This document shows positions 10,346 through 20,529 of a DNA stretch of 64,000 nucleotides, one piece after another. Under the pieces are notes generated by a model. It saw nothing but the letters and a program-made list of their open reading frames with translations, had not been told where the DNA came from and ran no database searches. Origin of the DNA: Symbiodinium natans (taxonomy: Eukaryota; Sar; Dinophyceae; Suessiales; Symbiodiniaceae); contig CAJNDS010002525.1 in assembly GCA_905221605.1 (NCBI GenBank), positions 62,001-126,000 of the forward strand, read 5' to 3'. A program made the position numbers and the translations under genes. The number at the start of each line of letters is the position of its first letter. Position 1 is the stretch's first letter.

Positions 10346-10674
10346 AAATGAGGCCATGTAGACCTCTTCACGTTTGAAATCGAACAGCTGCCAAACCGGA
10401 CCACTTCTGGCAACGAGTGGCAATTGCACAGGCGGCGAGAATCGCAGAAACAACCGCCGGGGCAAATCCATCGCTGGTCACCTGTGCCACTCAGAGGCGT
10501 GACATGACCCAGGTTTAGGGTTTAGGGTTTAGGGTTTAGGGTTCAGCGTTCAGGGTTTAGGGTTTAGGGTTTAGGCAGCCTCGAAGTGGCCCGAATGCAG
10601 GAAATGAACAGCAAGCAAACACATGCATGCGCCGCGCCAGCTGCAGCACACGACCGTACAGTAGACTACACCCA

Positions 10675-10772
10675 AGCGCAACCCAGGAATTACAAGGGTG
10701 CCCTTTTCGGCTCACAGGGACTTAGAAGGGAACCTAAACCCTAAAAACCGGGAATGAGGGCCTTTTCTAGGT
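10675..10772. mobile_element. M4 palindromic element
   Basis: Contains 'cccaggaattacaagggtgccctttt', 'agggaacctaaaccctaaaaaccgggaatgagggcc' and an end in 'ctaggt'. This copy shows what the M4 interior looks like before a telomere-like array expands there, as in 45329-45464. Confidence 0.55.
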
Positions 10773-10940
10773 AGATGTAAGGCAGTCTCTTCCATCTGCA
10801 GGAACGCGCGTACCCTCCGCCTGCATCAAGATGCCAAAAACGGCCCCACTTGAAACCCTCACGCCTGCAGAGCCGTCCGTTTCAACCTCTTGATGTATAC
10901 GGTCTAACGCACCAATCGGCAACTCCCCTAAACACAAAAA

Positions 10941-11462
10941 CCTATAACCCTAAACCCGACCAAACCCCGAAACCCTAAAACCGAAACCCTGAACCCTAAA
11001 CCCCTTGTAGTACTTGGAGGTTCATGGGTACTTGTGACCCCACCCTAAACCCCCTACTGCTATAACCCTAAACCCGACTAAACCCCGAAACCCTAAAACT
11101 GAAACCCTGAACCCGAAACCCCTTGCAGTACTTGGAGGTTCATGGGTACTTGTGACCCCACCCTAAGACCTAAACCCTAAACCCGACCAAACCCCGAAAC
11201 CCTAAAACCGAAACCCTGAACCCTAAACCCCTTGTAGTACTTGGAGGTTCATGGGTACTTGTGACCCCACCCTAAACCCCCTACTGCTATAACCCTAAAC
11301 CCGACTAAACCCCGAAACCCTAAAACTGAAACCCTGAACCCGAAACCCCTTGCAGTACTTGGAGGTTCATGGGTACTTGTGACCCCACCCTAAGACCTAA
11401 ACCCTAAACCCGACCAAACCCCGAAACCCTAAAACCGAAACCCTGAACCCTAAACCCCCTAC
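10941..11462. repeat. higher-order tandem repeat, 227-bp dimer of 118+109 bp units
   Basis: The motif aaacccgac recurs at 10952, 11070, 11179, 11297 and 11406, so spacings alternate 118 and 109 bp. Alternate units share the same variants (gacc versus gact; tgtagtac versus tgcagtac), which defines a 227-bp higher-order unit present about 2.3 times. Each unit combines CCCTAAA-like sequence with TACTTGGAGGTTCATGGGTA, the M2 terminal sequence. Confidence 0.85.
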
Positions 11463-11555
11463 TGCTGAGAAGCGGCGTCCTGCCCTGCTAGGAAGAAGCC
11501 CTTGGGCCAGCGCGGGATGCTGGGCTTGGCAAAGAGCCTGAGTCCGGTGGATATT

Positions 11556-11700
11556 TGGAGGTTCATGGTACTTAGTAACTGTACTTATAACCCAATAAAC
11601 CCTAAACCCTAAACCCTAAACCCTAAACCCTAAACCCTAAACCCTAAACCCAATTATATACTGCACTTTTTTACCGAATTAGGGTACTTAAGGGGCAGAA
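11556..11700. mobile_element. M2 palindromic element with internal telomere-like array
   Basis: Left end TTTGGAGGTTCATGGTACTT, then 'cttataacccaa', then about eight CCCTAAA units (about 11597-11653), then 'cccaattatatactg'. Uninterrupted M2 copies read cccaattgtaacccaatta here, so the array sits at an AACCCAA microhomology. The right arm is incomplete. Confidence 0.6.
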
Positions 11701-12559
11701 TATAACCCAGAGCAAAACCTTTAGGATGCCATAGTGGGGCTATGTAGGAGCCCCTTTAAGGCCCAAGTATACACTACGTAGGTGCATGGACCCTCAAAGC
11801 CCCCATAAAGATTCAACATGCGTACTTCCAAATCAACACCCCCAGGCGCCAGTTGGTGTCCGCCCACGTCTTGGCCAACGTCTGCTGCAGCCCGTACGAC
11901 CTGGACAGCCCTTCTGGACAGGTCCCCATAACCCTATACCCTAAACCCTAAACCCTACACCCTAAACCCTGGCACAAACCAGGGAGGGGTTTAAGTTTAT
12001 AGGGTTCATAGGGCATAGGATGAGTGAAGGCTTTTTCTAAAGAGGATAAGGCTGTGGGGTGCTACAGGGTTTAGGGTCTTGAAATTTGGGTTTTAAAAGG
12101 GCTTGAGCAGCAATTCCTTCCTGAAGCGCATCCAAGGCGCTCTCCTTGTGTCCTTGGGTTTGGGGAGGGGTCCAGGGCGTGATATATCGGGTTTACGCCC
12201 AAGGGAACCACATTCATAGGGTTTAGGGTTTAGGGTTTAGGGTTCAGGGTTTAGGGTTTAGGGTTTATACACCTCAACCCTATACCAAACCTGGCACCCA
12301 AAACCCTAATCCCTATTCAAGGGTTCGGGGATCGTGTTGAAATCGAAGTCCAGGCGCCTGGTCGCGATCCTGTATGGGAAGGAATGTTCAGAAGCACTCA
12401 GCTACAACCCCAAGGGGTTGAGTGCGCTGCTACTCCCCCTCCAACATGCACCGTTTGACCCACAATGAGTGTTGGTTTAGCAACAGCAACTTGTGAGCTG
12501 GTGTCCGAGTCCTGCCCACCCATACCCTGCAACCGAATGATGCCCTGGACCCAATACCC

Positions 12560-12615
12560 TAAGCCCTCACGCCTAAACCCTAAACCCTAAACCCGACACC
12601 CTAAACCCTCATTTT
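12560..12615. repeat. short CCCTAAA tract; surrounding 11.7-13.1 kb without supported gene
   Basis: The interval 11.7-13.1 kb holds a partial M1 right half (about 11718-11800), several degenerate CCCTAAA/TTTAGGG patches and unique DNA in which I see no convincing exon. Confidence 0.4.
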
Positions 12616-13154
12616 GGGAACATGCAACCTCATCCTACAAACGCTAGACACCCAACATGCGCATCTTGCAGCCTTGCTGTGTCTCAGAGTTCGAACCTCA
12701 AGCATCCCTCTTACACTCTGGACTTGTTGTGCATACAGTCAGTAGCGGCTGCATAGAGTAGCGATAGGGCCCTATTGCAAGTATGCTAAGGTCTTGAGGA
12801 AACTCTTGCGGAGTGAAACCCTAAATCCTAAAACCCGGAACCCTAAAACTCTAAACCCTCAACCCTATGTGGGGCCTTCCCTTGACCTCGACCCGAAACC
12901 CTTCCCACACCACTTCGACCCCGAGCCCGCAGCCCGCGGGGCCCCTCTCCTCCGTGCACATTGAAAAATGGGTCGTGAGCTTCTAGGGTTTTGGGGTTTA
13001 CTTATTTGCTGAGTTCAGAAGCCCGCGCCAAAAATGTACACTGACAAGAACATAGGGGCTGAGAGTATCCCGAAAGTGTAAAGTGTACCCAGTCAGCTTC
13101 TAAGTTTAGAATTTGGAATTTAGGGCTTGGGGTTGGTCGTAAGCGAGGCGCTTG

Positions 13155-13252
13155 CCGAGGTAATGGTTGGTATCCAGTGGCGTACCCAGATTCACGTAGT
13201 CGACACGCCCCTGTAGTTGCGGAAACCTGGGGCGAACGATTCCTTTCCAATA
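13155..13252 (-). CDS. possible exon of a retinol saturase/carotenoid isomerase-like oxidoreductase
   Basis: The minus strand reads RPRFPQLQGRVDYVNLGTPL then DTNHYLGK. In the RETSAT/CRTISO FAD-dependent oxidoreductase family, a 'P.L...V.Y...GTP.....YL' segment lies in the C-terminal half, just before a conserved Y-G-L motif. The match is by remembered pattern only. The exon may end at a GC donor (CTCG|GCAAGC). No other exons of this gene were found in the window, so this is either a fragment or part of a gene with long introns. Confidence 0.35.
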
Positions 13253-13736
13253 TGGGGTCATCCGAGATATACCCTCTCCGAAAACCGAAAACCGGCAAAG
13301 AGGGCACCCACCCCTCCCCCCTTTCTGGGAAAACCCCACGTCGAGACCCCTATAAGGCCTAAGTCAAGCCCTAAACCCGGCCCTAAACCTTAAACCCGAA
13401 ACGCTAATAAACCCTAAACCATAGGCCACAGGGACGGACACTGCGAGCCTGAAGCGCCCTGAGCCGACGCAATTGGCTCTGGTACTTAAAGTGAATACCT
13501 GAAGCCTTCTGGAACAGGGCTTAGGGCTAGGGCTTAGGGCTTAGGGCTTGGGGCTTAGGGTTTAGGGTTTAGGGTTTAGGGTTTAGGGTTTAGGGGCAAA
13601 GCCCTCTCAAAACTGTTCAGCCTACTTTGTGCAGAACGACGTTTCATTTGGTGCACGGCAGTGTGTGCCTGTACAGCCTGTACATTGGCGCCCGTTTGCT
13701 GGACGAGCGCGAGCTGCCATCCTTGAGCCATTCATG

Positions 13737-15050
13737 CTATGCTGGGCCTGAGGAGCGGGAGCCCGCTGCCTGCTGCACCTCGTAGAAAGCCACCACCTCG
13801 TGAGCGGCGTCCAGAAGCTGCTGGAAGAAACTGCGTGCGTCCAGGTTGCTCAGCACTGCATCTGCAGCTTCGCTAAGATCTGGCAACGCACCGGGCCACA
13901 ACTCCCTCGGCACGGTGTGCAATGCTGCTGCAAGCAGGCTGACCGGGAAAGCTCCCTCCTCCTCGTTGCCGACCTGTGTGAGGAGGCCCTCCAAGGCGGT
14001 TCGTGCGCTGAGCATCACTCTGCTGCATGCGGCAGTCCGTGCCTCCTCTGCTCGCCTTGTCGTCTCGCTGCTTCCTCGGCTCGCTTCTTCTCGTTGGAGC
14101 TGCCACGGCTGGCGCTGCTTCTCTTCCGCTTCTTGATGAGCTTCTGCTCGGCGGCGTCTTCCGTGTCCTTCAGCTTCGATGCCGGTTTTTCTCCTTCTCC
14201 TTCGTGTCCGTATAGTCCTGTTCTCTTCTTTCTTGGGCTTGCGTAACGAAGCATGCTCTCCCGATGACCTCGGCTTTGACCTCTGCGCCCGGCTCCTCTG
14301 CAGTTTCTTTCTTCCCGAACGATGGACTTTTGCTCGCCGCTGAACGACTTCTGTCCTTCTTTTCTTCTTCGTGCGACTGGACCCAGAGTCCTCCTTGCCC
14401 TTGGGAGATTCCTCCGACCGATACCGCTGCTTGTCTCCTTCTTCTTCGACCGCCTGGCCTTGGCTTCCTCTGGCTCCTTGCTTTTGGCCTTCCATTGCGC
14501 GAACTGCCCTCACTGCTCTCGCCGCCGAGCTCTCTTTTCGGTTCTTTTGCTTGCTCGACTTTCGACGAGGCTCTTCGCTGAATTCGTCTCCACGGAACGC
14601 CAGGCCGGCGCTCTTCCAGGCTGTTTCCTGTTTCCGTCGAGCTTTGTAAGCCTTGACGAGGAAGTCAGCTCGCGCCTCTGCACCCGCGTCTGAACACGCG
14701 CTAGCTTTTGAATAAGTGCGTGACAGGACTACCGCAGCCAGTGAGGACCACTGAGAAAGACGAACAGGATCCATGGAGCGGAAACCCCACACCAGCGTCG
14801 TCTTTGATCCTCTGCAGCATATGGCATATGGACTCTGCGTGCCGGGCTTTGTCCTGCTACTGCTCTTTGTCCTGCTACTGCTCATGACAACGGCGCACGC
14901 CCGTTCTATTCCCTTTTGCACTGTTGACTCGCAACAACAGAAATGTGACCAGGGCATATAGACTTCATCATGAACTGATCGTATGTTTCCTTGGACACCG
15001 CAGTCATGTTGCACATCTGCTCCCAAAGCACATTGTTTGCCTCCAAGCAA
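13737..15050 (-). CDS. unknown low-complexity charged protein, GC-rich coding island
   Basis: A 437-codon open frame. The middle is dominated by K/R/E/S repeats (for example RTRRRRRKTGIEAEGHGRRR). The C-terminal ~95 residues look like a folded helical domain (SARTALEGLLTQVGNEEEG ... FFQQLLDAAHEVVAFYEV) and end at SRSSGPA. The first ~90 codons overlap a better-looking frame at 14906-15181, so the true N-terminus is probably a separate exon. Base composition is clearly more GC-rich than the flanks. A nuclear or transposon-associated role is possible, but I see no diagnostic domain. Confidence 0.45.
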   Translation of the reverse strand: MLGGKQCALGADVQHDCGVQGNIRSVHDEVYMPWSHFCCCESTVQKGIERACAVVMSSSRTKSSSRTKPGTQSPYAICCRGSKTTLVWGFRSMDPVRLSQWSSLAAVVLSRTYSKASACSDAGAEARADFLVKAYKARRKQETAWKSAGLAFRGDEFSEEPRRKSSKQKNRKESSAARAVRAVRAMEGQKQGARGSQGQAVEEEGDKQRYRSEESPKGKEDSGSSRTKKKRRTEVVQRRAKVHRSGRKKLQRSRAQRSKPRSSGEHASLRKPKKEENRTIRTRRRRRKTGIEAEGHGRRRRAEAHQEAEEKQRQPWQLQREEASRGSSETTRRAEEARTAACSRVMLSARTALEGLLTQVGNEEEGAFPVSLLAAALHTVPRELWPGALPDLSEAADAVLSNLDARSFFQQLLDAAHEVVAFYEVQQAAGSRSSGPA

Positions 15051-15181
15051 TGTCCCGATGCCTGACCCACACGACTAGCTTTCGATGTGAGCTCGTCTCG
15101 CGACAACAGGAGAAGCGCCGAATTGCCGACATGAACGAAGCATTCGCTGTGCGCACATTTGCGGTGGAAGAAGACGACCAA
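14945..15181 (-). CDS. probable upstream exon of the 13.7-15.0 kb gene
   Basis: The frame starting at 15181 reads through SRDELTSKASRVGQASGHC and EQMCNMTAVSKETYDQFMMK, with ordinary protein composition. It is followed by the frame change into the charged ORF downstream, consistent with an intron near 14.93-14.95 kb. No family is recognised. Confidence 0.4.
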
Positions 15182-15313
15182 TAGTGTAGCCGTGCACTCA
15201 CTGCAGCAGCAATGTTCAATTGGCGGCAGCTAGGACATTGGCATCCGATCGCAAGCTCATATGCGTGCAGTCAATAGAATATAGCTACACTGGCGGGTGG
15301 ACGACGTAGAGAC

Positions 15314-15595
15314 TCAAGGCGCGAACCCGAAGTTCCGGCCGGTGAAGCGTCGTGTGCCCGCCCACGCCATGCTAGGCGGTACGTTCAGTAGGAGCACCTT
15401 TTCTGCCCACGTGGTGAAGCACCTGGCCTGCAGACAAGCGCGGAGGCATTTTTCTATCTGAGACAGTGGCGTGGGTCTGTGCTCCCGACCCTCTTTCGCA
15501 GCTTGGAGGTAGGCTGCCTCCAGTGCCACCTGGCCGTGAGCCCTTCTGGCTCCTGGGGCAGACCCATGACTCAACGTGAAGTAACTGCTTGACAT
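15314..15595 (-). CDS. possible exon, unknown protein
   Basis: A 93-codon frame with typical coding composition (LEAAYLQAAKEGREHRP; CLQARCFTTWAEKVLLLN). It lies upstream of, and on the same strand as, the previous two segments, so it may belong to the same gene. Start and splice sites are undetermined. Confidence 0.35.
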   Translation of the reverse strand: MSSSYFTLSHGSAPGARRAHGQVALEAAYLQAAKEGREHRPTPLSQIEKCLRACLQARCFTTWAEKVLLLNVPPSMAWAGTRRFTGRNFGFAP

Positions 15596-15599
15596 TAGG

Positions 15600-16253
15600 T
15601 GATGACGGCGCAGGTTTTAGGGTTTAGGGTTTAGGTTCTGGGTTCGGGCCCTGAACCGTGAGTCCTGCACCCTGCACCCTATAAACCATATAAACCCCTT
15701 ACCTCTACCACCCCTTAAACCCTCCACCTCTCACCAGAAAATCTAAATCCCTACACCCTAAACCCTAAGCCCTAAGCCCTAAGCCCTAAACCTTGAACCC
15801 TAAGCCCTAACCCTAAACCCTAAACCCGTACGGAATTAGGTACAAGCCCTCTGTGGCCGCAGGGCTGGTGGTACAACATGTCCAGCAAGCGGGTCTCGTA
15901 CTTCTTCTTCAAGTCTTCGTAGTCCTGCGACTCTTTAAGAAAGGAAGTTTTGTCGGGTTTTAGGTTTAGAGATTTAGGGTTTAGGTGTTTCAGGGGTTTC
16001 GCGTTTAGGGATTTAGGGTTTAGGGGTTGGGATTTAGGGCTTGCGTTTTGGGAGCTTGGTGGGACAACGGATGCTGACCCAAGAGTAAGCAAACAGCGCT
16101 GTGCAGGTCCGATGAGTAAAAGTGCTTGGCAATAGAGGCAACCATTATTCTTGAACAAGTGGTTTCGAACCCTAAACCCTAAACCCTAGGTGTAGGGTTT
16201 CGGGTTTAGGGTTTAGGGTTTAGGGTTCAGGGTTCAGGGTTTAGGGTTTAGGG
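15600..16253. other. telomere-like fragments, no gene
   Basis: Contains short TTTAGGG and CCCTAAA patches in both orientations (15615-15640, 15740-15835, 16165-16255). The open frames here are translations of the repeats. Confidence 0.5.
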
Positions 16254-16803
16254 TTCAGCATCTCAAGTTCGAGCATTTACTAGGCCAGCAGTGTGTGTAG
16301 GCACGGAAAAAAACCACCCGCCCAAAGAATCCCATAACATTAAGAAAAAAGTTTTTTCTCAGTTTTCTGTTCAGACGCACCAAGATGCCAACCGATCAGA
16401 CGGGTCAAAACGCCAAATTCGTGCTGAACAGTGGGGGGCCAAACGGGTCAGACGGGTCAAAACGCCGAATTCGTGCTGAACGATGGGGGGGGGCCAAACG
16501 GGTTAAACCATGGGTCAGACGGGTCAAAACGCAAAATTCGTGCTGACAGTGGGGGCCAAATGGGTCAGACGGGTCAAAACGCCAAATTCGTGCTGAACAA
16601 TGGGGGGGCCAAACGGTCAGACGGGTCAAAACGCCAAATTCGTGCTGAAAATGGGGCGCCAAAACGGGCCAGACGGGTCAAACGCCAATTCGTGCTGAAC
16701 AGCGGGGGCCAAACGGTCAGACAGGTCAAAACGCCAAATTCGTGCTGAACAATGGGGTCTAAACGCCAAATTCGTGTTTAGATTTAGGGTTATATGGTAG
16801 AGG
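16254..16803 (+). repeat. S element copy 2 (longest 52-bp array)
   Basis: The leader TTCAGCATCTCAAGTTCGAG is the same as in copy 1, then comes 'gaatcccataacattaagaaaa', then about eight units carrying GGTCAGACGGGTCAAAACGC and AATTCGTGCTGAACA (16383-16770). The end is 'tttagggttatatggtagaggg', joined to TTTAGGG repeats. Units vary in the length of their G runs, so no frame stays open consistently. Confidence 0.88.
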
Positions 16804-17079
16804 GTTTAGGGTTAGGGTTTAGGGTTTATAAACCCTAACCCTAAACGGGCGACAGTGCGACGTGTTTTGGAAACAGAACCTGGAACGAACAAAAACGGCT
16901 CCCCCCAAAACAAGATCTGAAACCCAAAGCCTCCGGTCTTCAAGCCGCAGCTCAAAGTTCTGAAATCTTAAAGGGTTTCGGGTTTAGGGCTTAGGGTTTG
17001 AAACCTTAAGCCTTCAGAGTCAATTTCTTCAAGGCTGCAGCCCTAAGATTTGAAACCTCAAGCCTCCCAGCCTTCAACC

Positions 17080-17520
17080 GTTTTTAGGGTTTAGGGTTCT
17101 GTTTTACTCAAAAAGCGGCTCCTGCCCCGGTGATGGATGCGTGTATCTCGCCATTTCTTGAACCAGTCCCAGGGGACATCGCCTCTCAGGCTCAGTGGGG
17201 TTCCGAGGGTTATCTGCCTAAAGAACCCAAGTTTCGTGATTTTTTGTGTACAGTGATAGGAATTGGGAGGGCTTTGGGATGCCGATCTTGGGTGGTACTG
17301 GCTGCAGGGCACTCCTGAGTAGTTGTCGAAGTTCATGGCTAGGAGGTTGCTTTGAAGTGTTCCCCTTATACGAACAGTCCTTCATCGGTATTGTAGTACC
17401 CCCTATTATAGCCCCGAGTCAGGACTGTTATAAAGGGGGAACATCCCAAAGGTTCACGCCAGATAGCCCAGGTACTTCAGGGCTAAAAAGAAGTGGGTGA
17501 TGAAACGTGCAATTGGGTTA
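17080..17520. other. spacer with palindromic segment, no supported gene
   Basis: GAACAGTCC at 17370 and GGACTGTT at 17422 form an inverted pair around 'gtagtaccccctattatagccc'. The minus strand reads GDVPWDWFKKWRDTRIHHRG near 17110-17185, which might be an exon but has no support beyond composition. Confidence 0.25.
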
Positions 17521-18947
17521 CAACCCCAAGCCCTAAACCCCAACCCCAAACCCCAAACCCCAAACCCTAAACCCTAAACCCTGAAAGGTTGAGGGTGCCC
17601 GCCTGCCACCATGGCACACTCGAGCGGTCCGGGTGCGAATCCTTAAAGGTAGGATCCTGGCAAGCTCCCCCCTACGTGTTCATGTACCATAACAGTTTAG
17701 GGTTTAGGGTTTAAGTTTTAGAGTTTAGGGTGTAGGGTAATAGGGCATAGATGCTGTGAAGGTCACGAAGGTCCGAAGAGCAGCTCTGGCCCGATTCCCG
17801 ATTGCAGAGGGCCCATCATCTACCACCTTTCTCTGAGCTTTGGGTCCGCTGGGGGCTGGCGCACTTCACTGACCCCCTCCTGCCCTGCACCCCCTGCTGC
17901 CTTTTTTCCTTGCCCCGCTCAACCCCTTTTTGAACTAGACTGTGAGCACCGTGTGATCAGGGGGGTCGAGGGGGCCCGACGAAAACCCAGAAAGAATTTC
18001 CAGCACCTGCCCCAGTCTCTCGAGGCCCCCTCTCCCCGTGCGGCGAGCGCTCCCGGACCCACCCCTGGCCAAAACTGCCAACCCCGACAAAAACAGGGGC
18101 CGAAAGACTGGATCGGCTTGCGCAATCGAGTCGAGGGGCTTAGGCGCAGGCCGCCCCCCACTGTTGAGGGGGGGGGGGGGCCTGAGCCTTGAGTTTAGGT
18201 TTAGGGTTGAGGGTTTAGGGTTTAGGGGTCAGGAGGCCATTCCCCTACTTAGGGACATGGGCCCTTTTGGAACGTGGGGGTCGATCATCCCTAAACCTAT
18301 TTGAAAAAAATAAGCCCTAAACCCTACACCCAAGACAACACCCCAACAGATCCCTGTAGTCTACAGGTACTCATGGCTCGAGACGGTCTGGCTTATGAAC
18401 AGGTGGAAGGGGTGCATGCAAGGCTTACCCGAGGGGTTTAGGGGTTTTAGGGTTTGAGGTTCTCAGCATACATCTTTCTCATCTTGGGGTTTCGGGTTTA
18501 GCGTTGAGGGTTTAGGTTCGAGTTTCATACCTCAGCACCTGCATACCTCAAAACTGGGTCCTTCGTGCTGGGAAAGGCCATGCCCACATAGCCGAACCTC
18601 AGCTTTCTCACCCTAAAAACCTAAACCCTAAACCCTGAACCCTGAACCCTAAACCCTAAACCCAACAGCCTTCGGGTTTCTTCGGGTTTAGGGTTTTAGG
18701 GTTTAGGGCTTAGTGTTTAGAGTTCAAGGAATTTTCTTAGGCTTCCAAGGGGTTGCCATGTAGTAGCTTTAGGGCCAAGTACATACCATAAAGGTACGTC
18801 GACCCTTAAGTCTAGGATTTAGGTTCAGGGTTTAGGGCTAGGAGTGTAGAGGGCTTGCTGCACGCCGCGGGCACGGCGCATCTGGATCTTGCTGGAACTC
18901 GTCCATGCACTTTGGTAATCCTCACTTTAGGGTTTAGGGTTTAGGGC

Positions 18948-19052
18948 TACTTGAAGGTGGATGGGTACTTAGACGCAGGGTTCTAAGCGCCCTACTAAGG
19001 TTATTAGAACCATTTTGCCCAACTTGTAAGTACCCACGAACCTCCACAGGAA
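18948..19052. mobile_element. M2-like palindromic element
   Basis: Left 'ctacttgaaggtggatgggtactta', right 'taagtacccacgaacctccac'. The centre is 'gttctaagcgccctactaaggttattagaac'. It has the same plan as M2 with a diverged core. Confidence 0.55.
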
Positions 19053-19880
19053 GGGTGCTTTATCTTCCTAGGGCCCATCTCGGGTCGGTACCGGCTTTAG
19101 AACTGGCATTCTGCTTGCTGCGCGAAGGTTTAGGGTTTAGGGTTCAGGTTCACAATCGTCGTGCTCTCCAGGCAGCAGCCAAAGGTTGTTGCAGGGCAGG
19201 TCCAACTCCTAACGCATGAGCTGGACGAGTAGGTTTGGTGTTTGGGTTTTGGGTGTTGGGTTTGGTTTTGGGTTTTGGGTTTTGGTTTTTTGGTTTTTTG
19301 GTTTTGGGTTTAAGGGTTTAGGTTAGGGTTTAGGGTTTAGGGTTTAGGGGTCAGACTGCCAGACCACTAGGATGCATATGCTTGCCGGTCGCTGCAGAAG
19401 ATAGCTTCTAACGCCCTTCTTGCGTGGGCTTTTTTCAAATATTCACAAGCTCTAAATGCAGCAAGGTTTTGTATTGCTCGTGTCTCCCAAAAGGACACCA
19501 AACATCTACACTCTCCAACATTTACAAGGACCTTACCTACACTCATCAACATTAGTATGATAAACCCCTAAGCAAAATCCTAAACTCTGAAGCATATAAC
19601 CAACCCCACGTGGAGTCCCGACGTCCCGTGCCTCGGCGCCGCCCCTAATGCCCACGAAGAGGAATAGGTGGCCATGCCTTGTCGAATTGATCCCTCCCAA
19701 CAATAAAGAATCAAGAGCCGAGGCCGGCTGAGGGTTTCAGGGTTTTAGGGTGTTAGGGCATAGGGTTTTAGGGTTTAGGGTTTGTAGCGATAAGCCGATC
19801 CACCAAAGCCATGCACTCAATCTCATATGCAAAGGTGTTGTGCTGCGAGGTTCCAGACCAGTTGCTTAGACCCTGCATCA

Positions 19881-19986
19881 CTTGGTAGCCCATTAGCCAT
19901 CCTAGAAGAAGGGCACCATTTTTTGGTTGCTTACTTTAGAAAAGGAACCCTGAACCCAAAAAAGGGTAAAGGGTACCACTGGGCGA
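19881..19986. mobile_element. M3 palindromic element
   Basis: Starts CTTGGTAGCCCATTAGCC and ends GGTACCACTGGGC. The interior has 'aagggcaccattttttggttgcttactttag' and 'ggaaccctgaacccaaaaaagggtaaaggg'. Confidence 0.65.
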
Positions 19987-20248
19987 AAAGGCATCAATTG
20001 TCTCCACTGAACTCTACATCCTCAGACTGTCAAACGCCTGTACGTAAAGACGGTAAAACCGCTACAATCCCCAGACCCCCAACCCTGATGTCCTATTCTC
20101 TGGGTTCAAGAACTTATTTTCAACCTGCCACGACATTGTATAAGTATTACTTGCGAGTGTCAAGTTCATGAACAGTAGGCCTACATTTGCATCCCAGCGC
20201 TCTGAACTGCTTTTTCCTTGGAAAACAAATTTGGGGGGGAAAGGGGAA

Positions 20249-20251
<3 letters not shown>

Positions 20252-20299
<48 letters not shown>

Positions 20300-20374
20300 G
20301 AGGGAGGGAGGGAGGGAGGGAGGGAGAGAGCACGAGAGGCAGCGAGAGAGAGAGAGAGAGAGAAAGCGCGAGAG

Positions 20375-20417
<43 letters not shown>

Positions 20418-20452
20418 GCAGAGAGAGAGAGAGAGGGAAAGCGCGAGAGAAT
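20252..20452. repeat. polypurine GA/GGGA microsatellite
   Basis: A nearly uninterrupted purine strand of (GA)n with a (GGGA)n core and a few CGAGAGGC interruptions, about 200 bp. Open frames through it on both strands (RERERE, SLSLSL) are repeat artefacts. Confidence 0.9.
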
Positions 20453-20529
20453 AGCTGCTCCAATGTTCCAGCTGAGGTGCGTGCGCTGCAGGGGCGCGAG
20501 GCGTTGAAGGAACTGGCAACCCGTTTCGG

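Noticed and set aside
16405-16748. 85- and 105-codon frames with repeated 'QTGQNAEFVLNNGG' or reverse
   Set aside because: They arise from the 52-bp S tandem array. The same array in the other copies has different frame breaks, so no protein is conserved.
17600-17665. tRNA-like T-arm (GGGTGCGAATCC)
   Set aside because: No acceptor stem, D arm or anticodon arm can be folded around it.
20062-20519. Open frames of RERERE and SLSLSL composition
   Set aside because: They are translations of the GA-rich purine tract, open on both strands at once.
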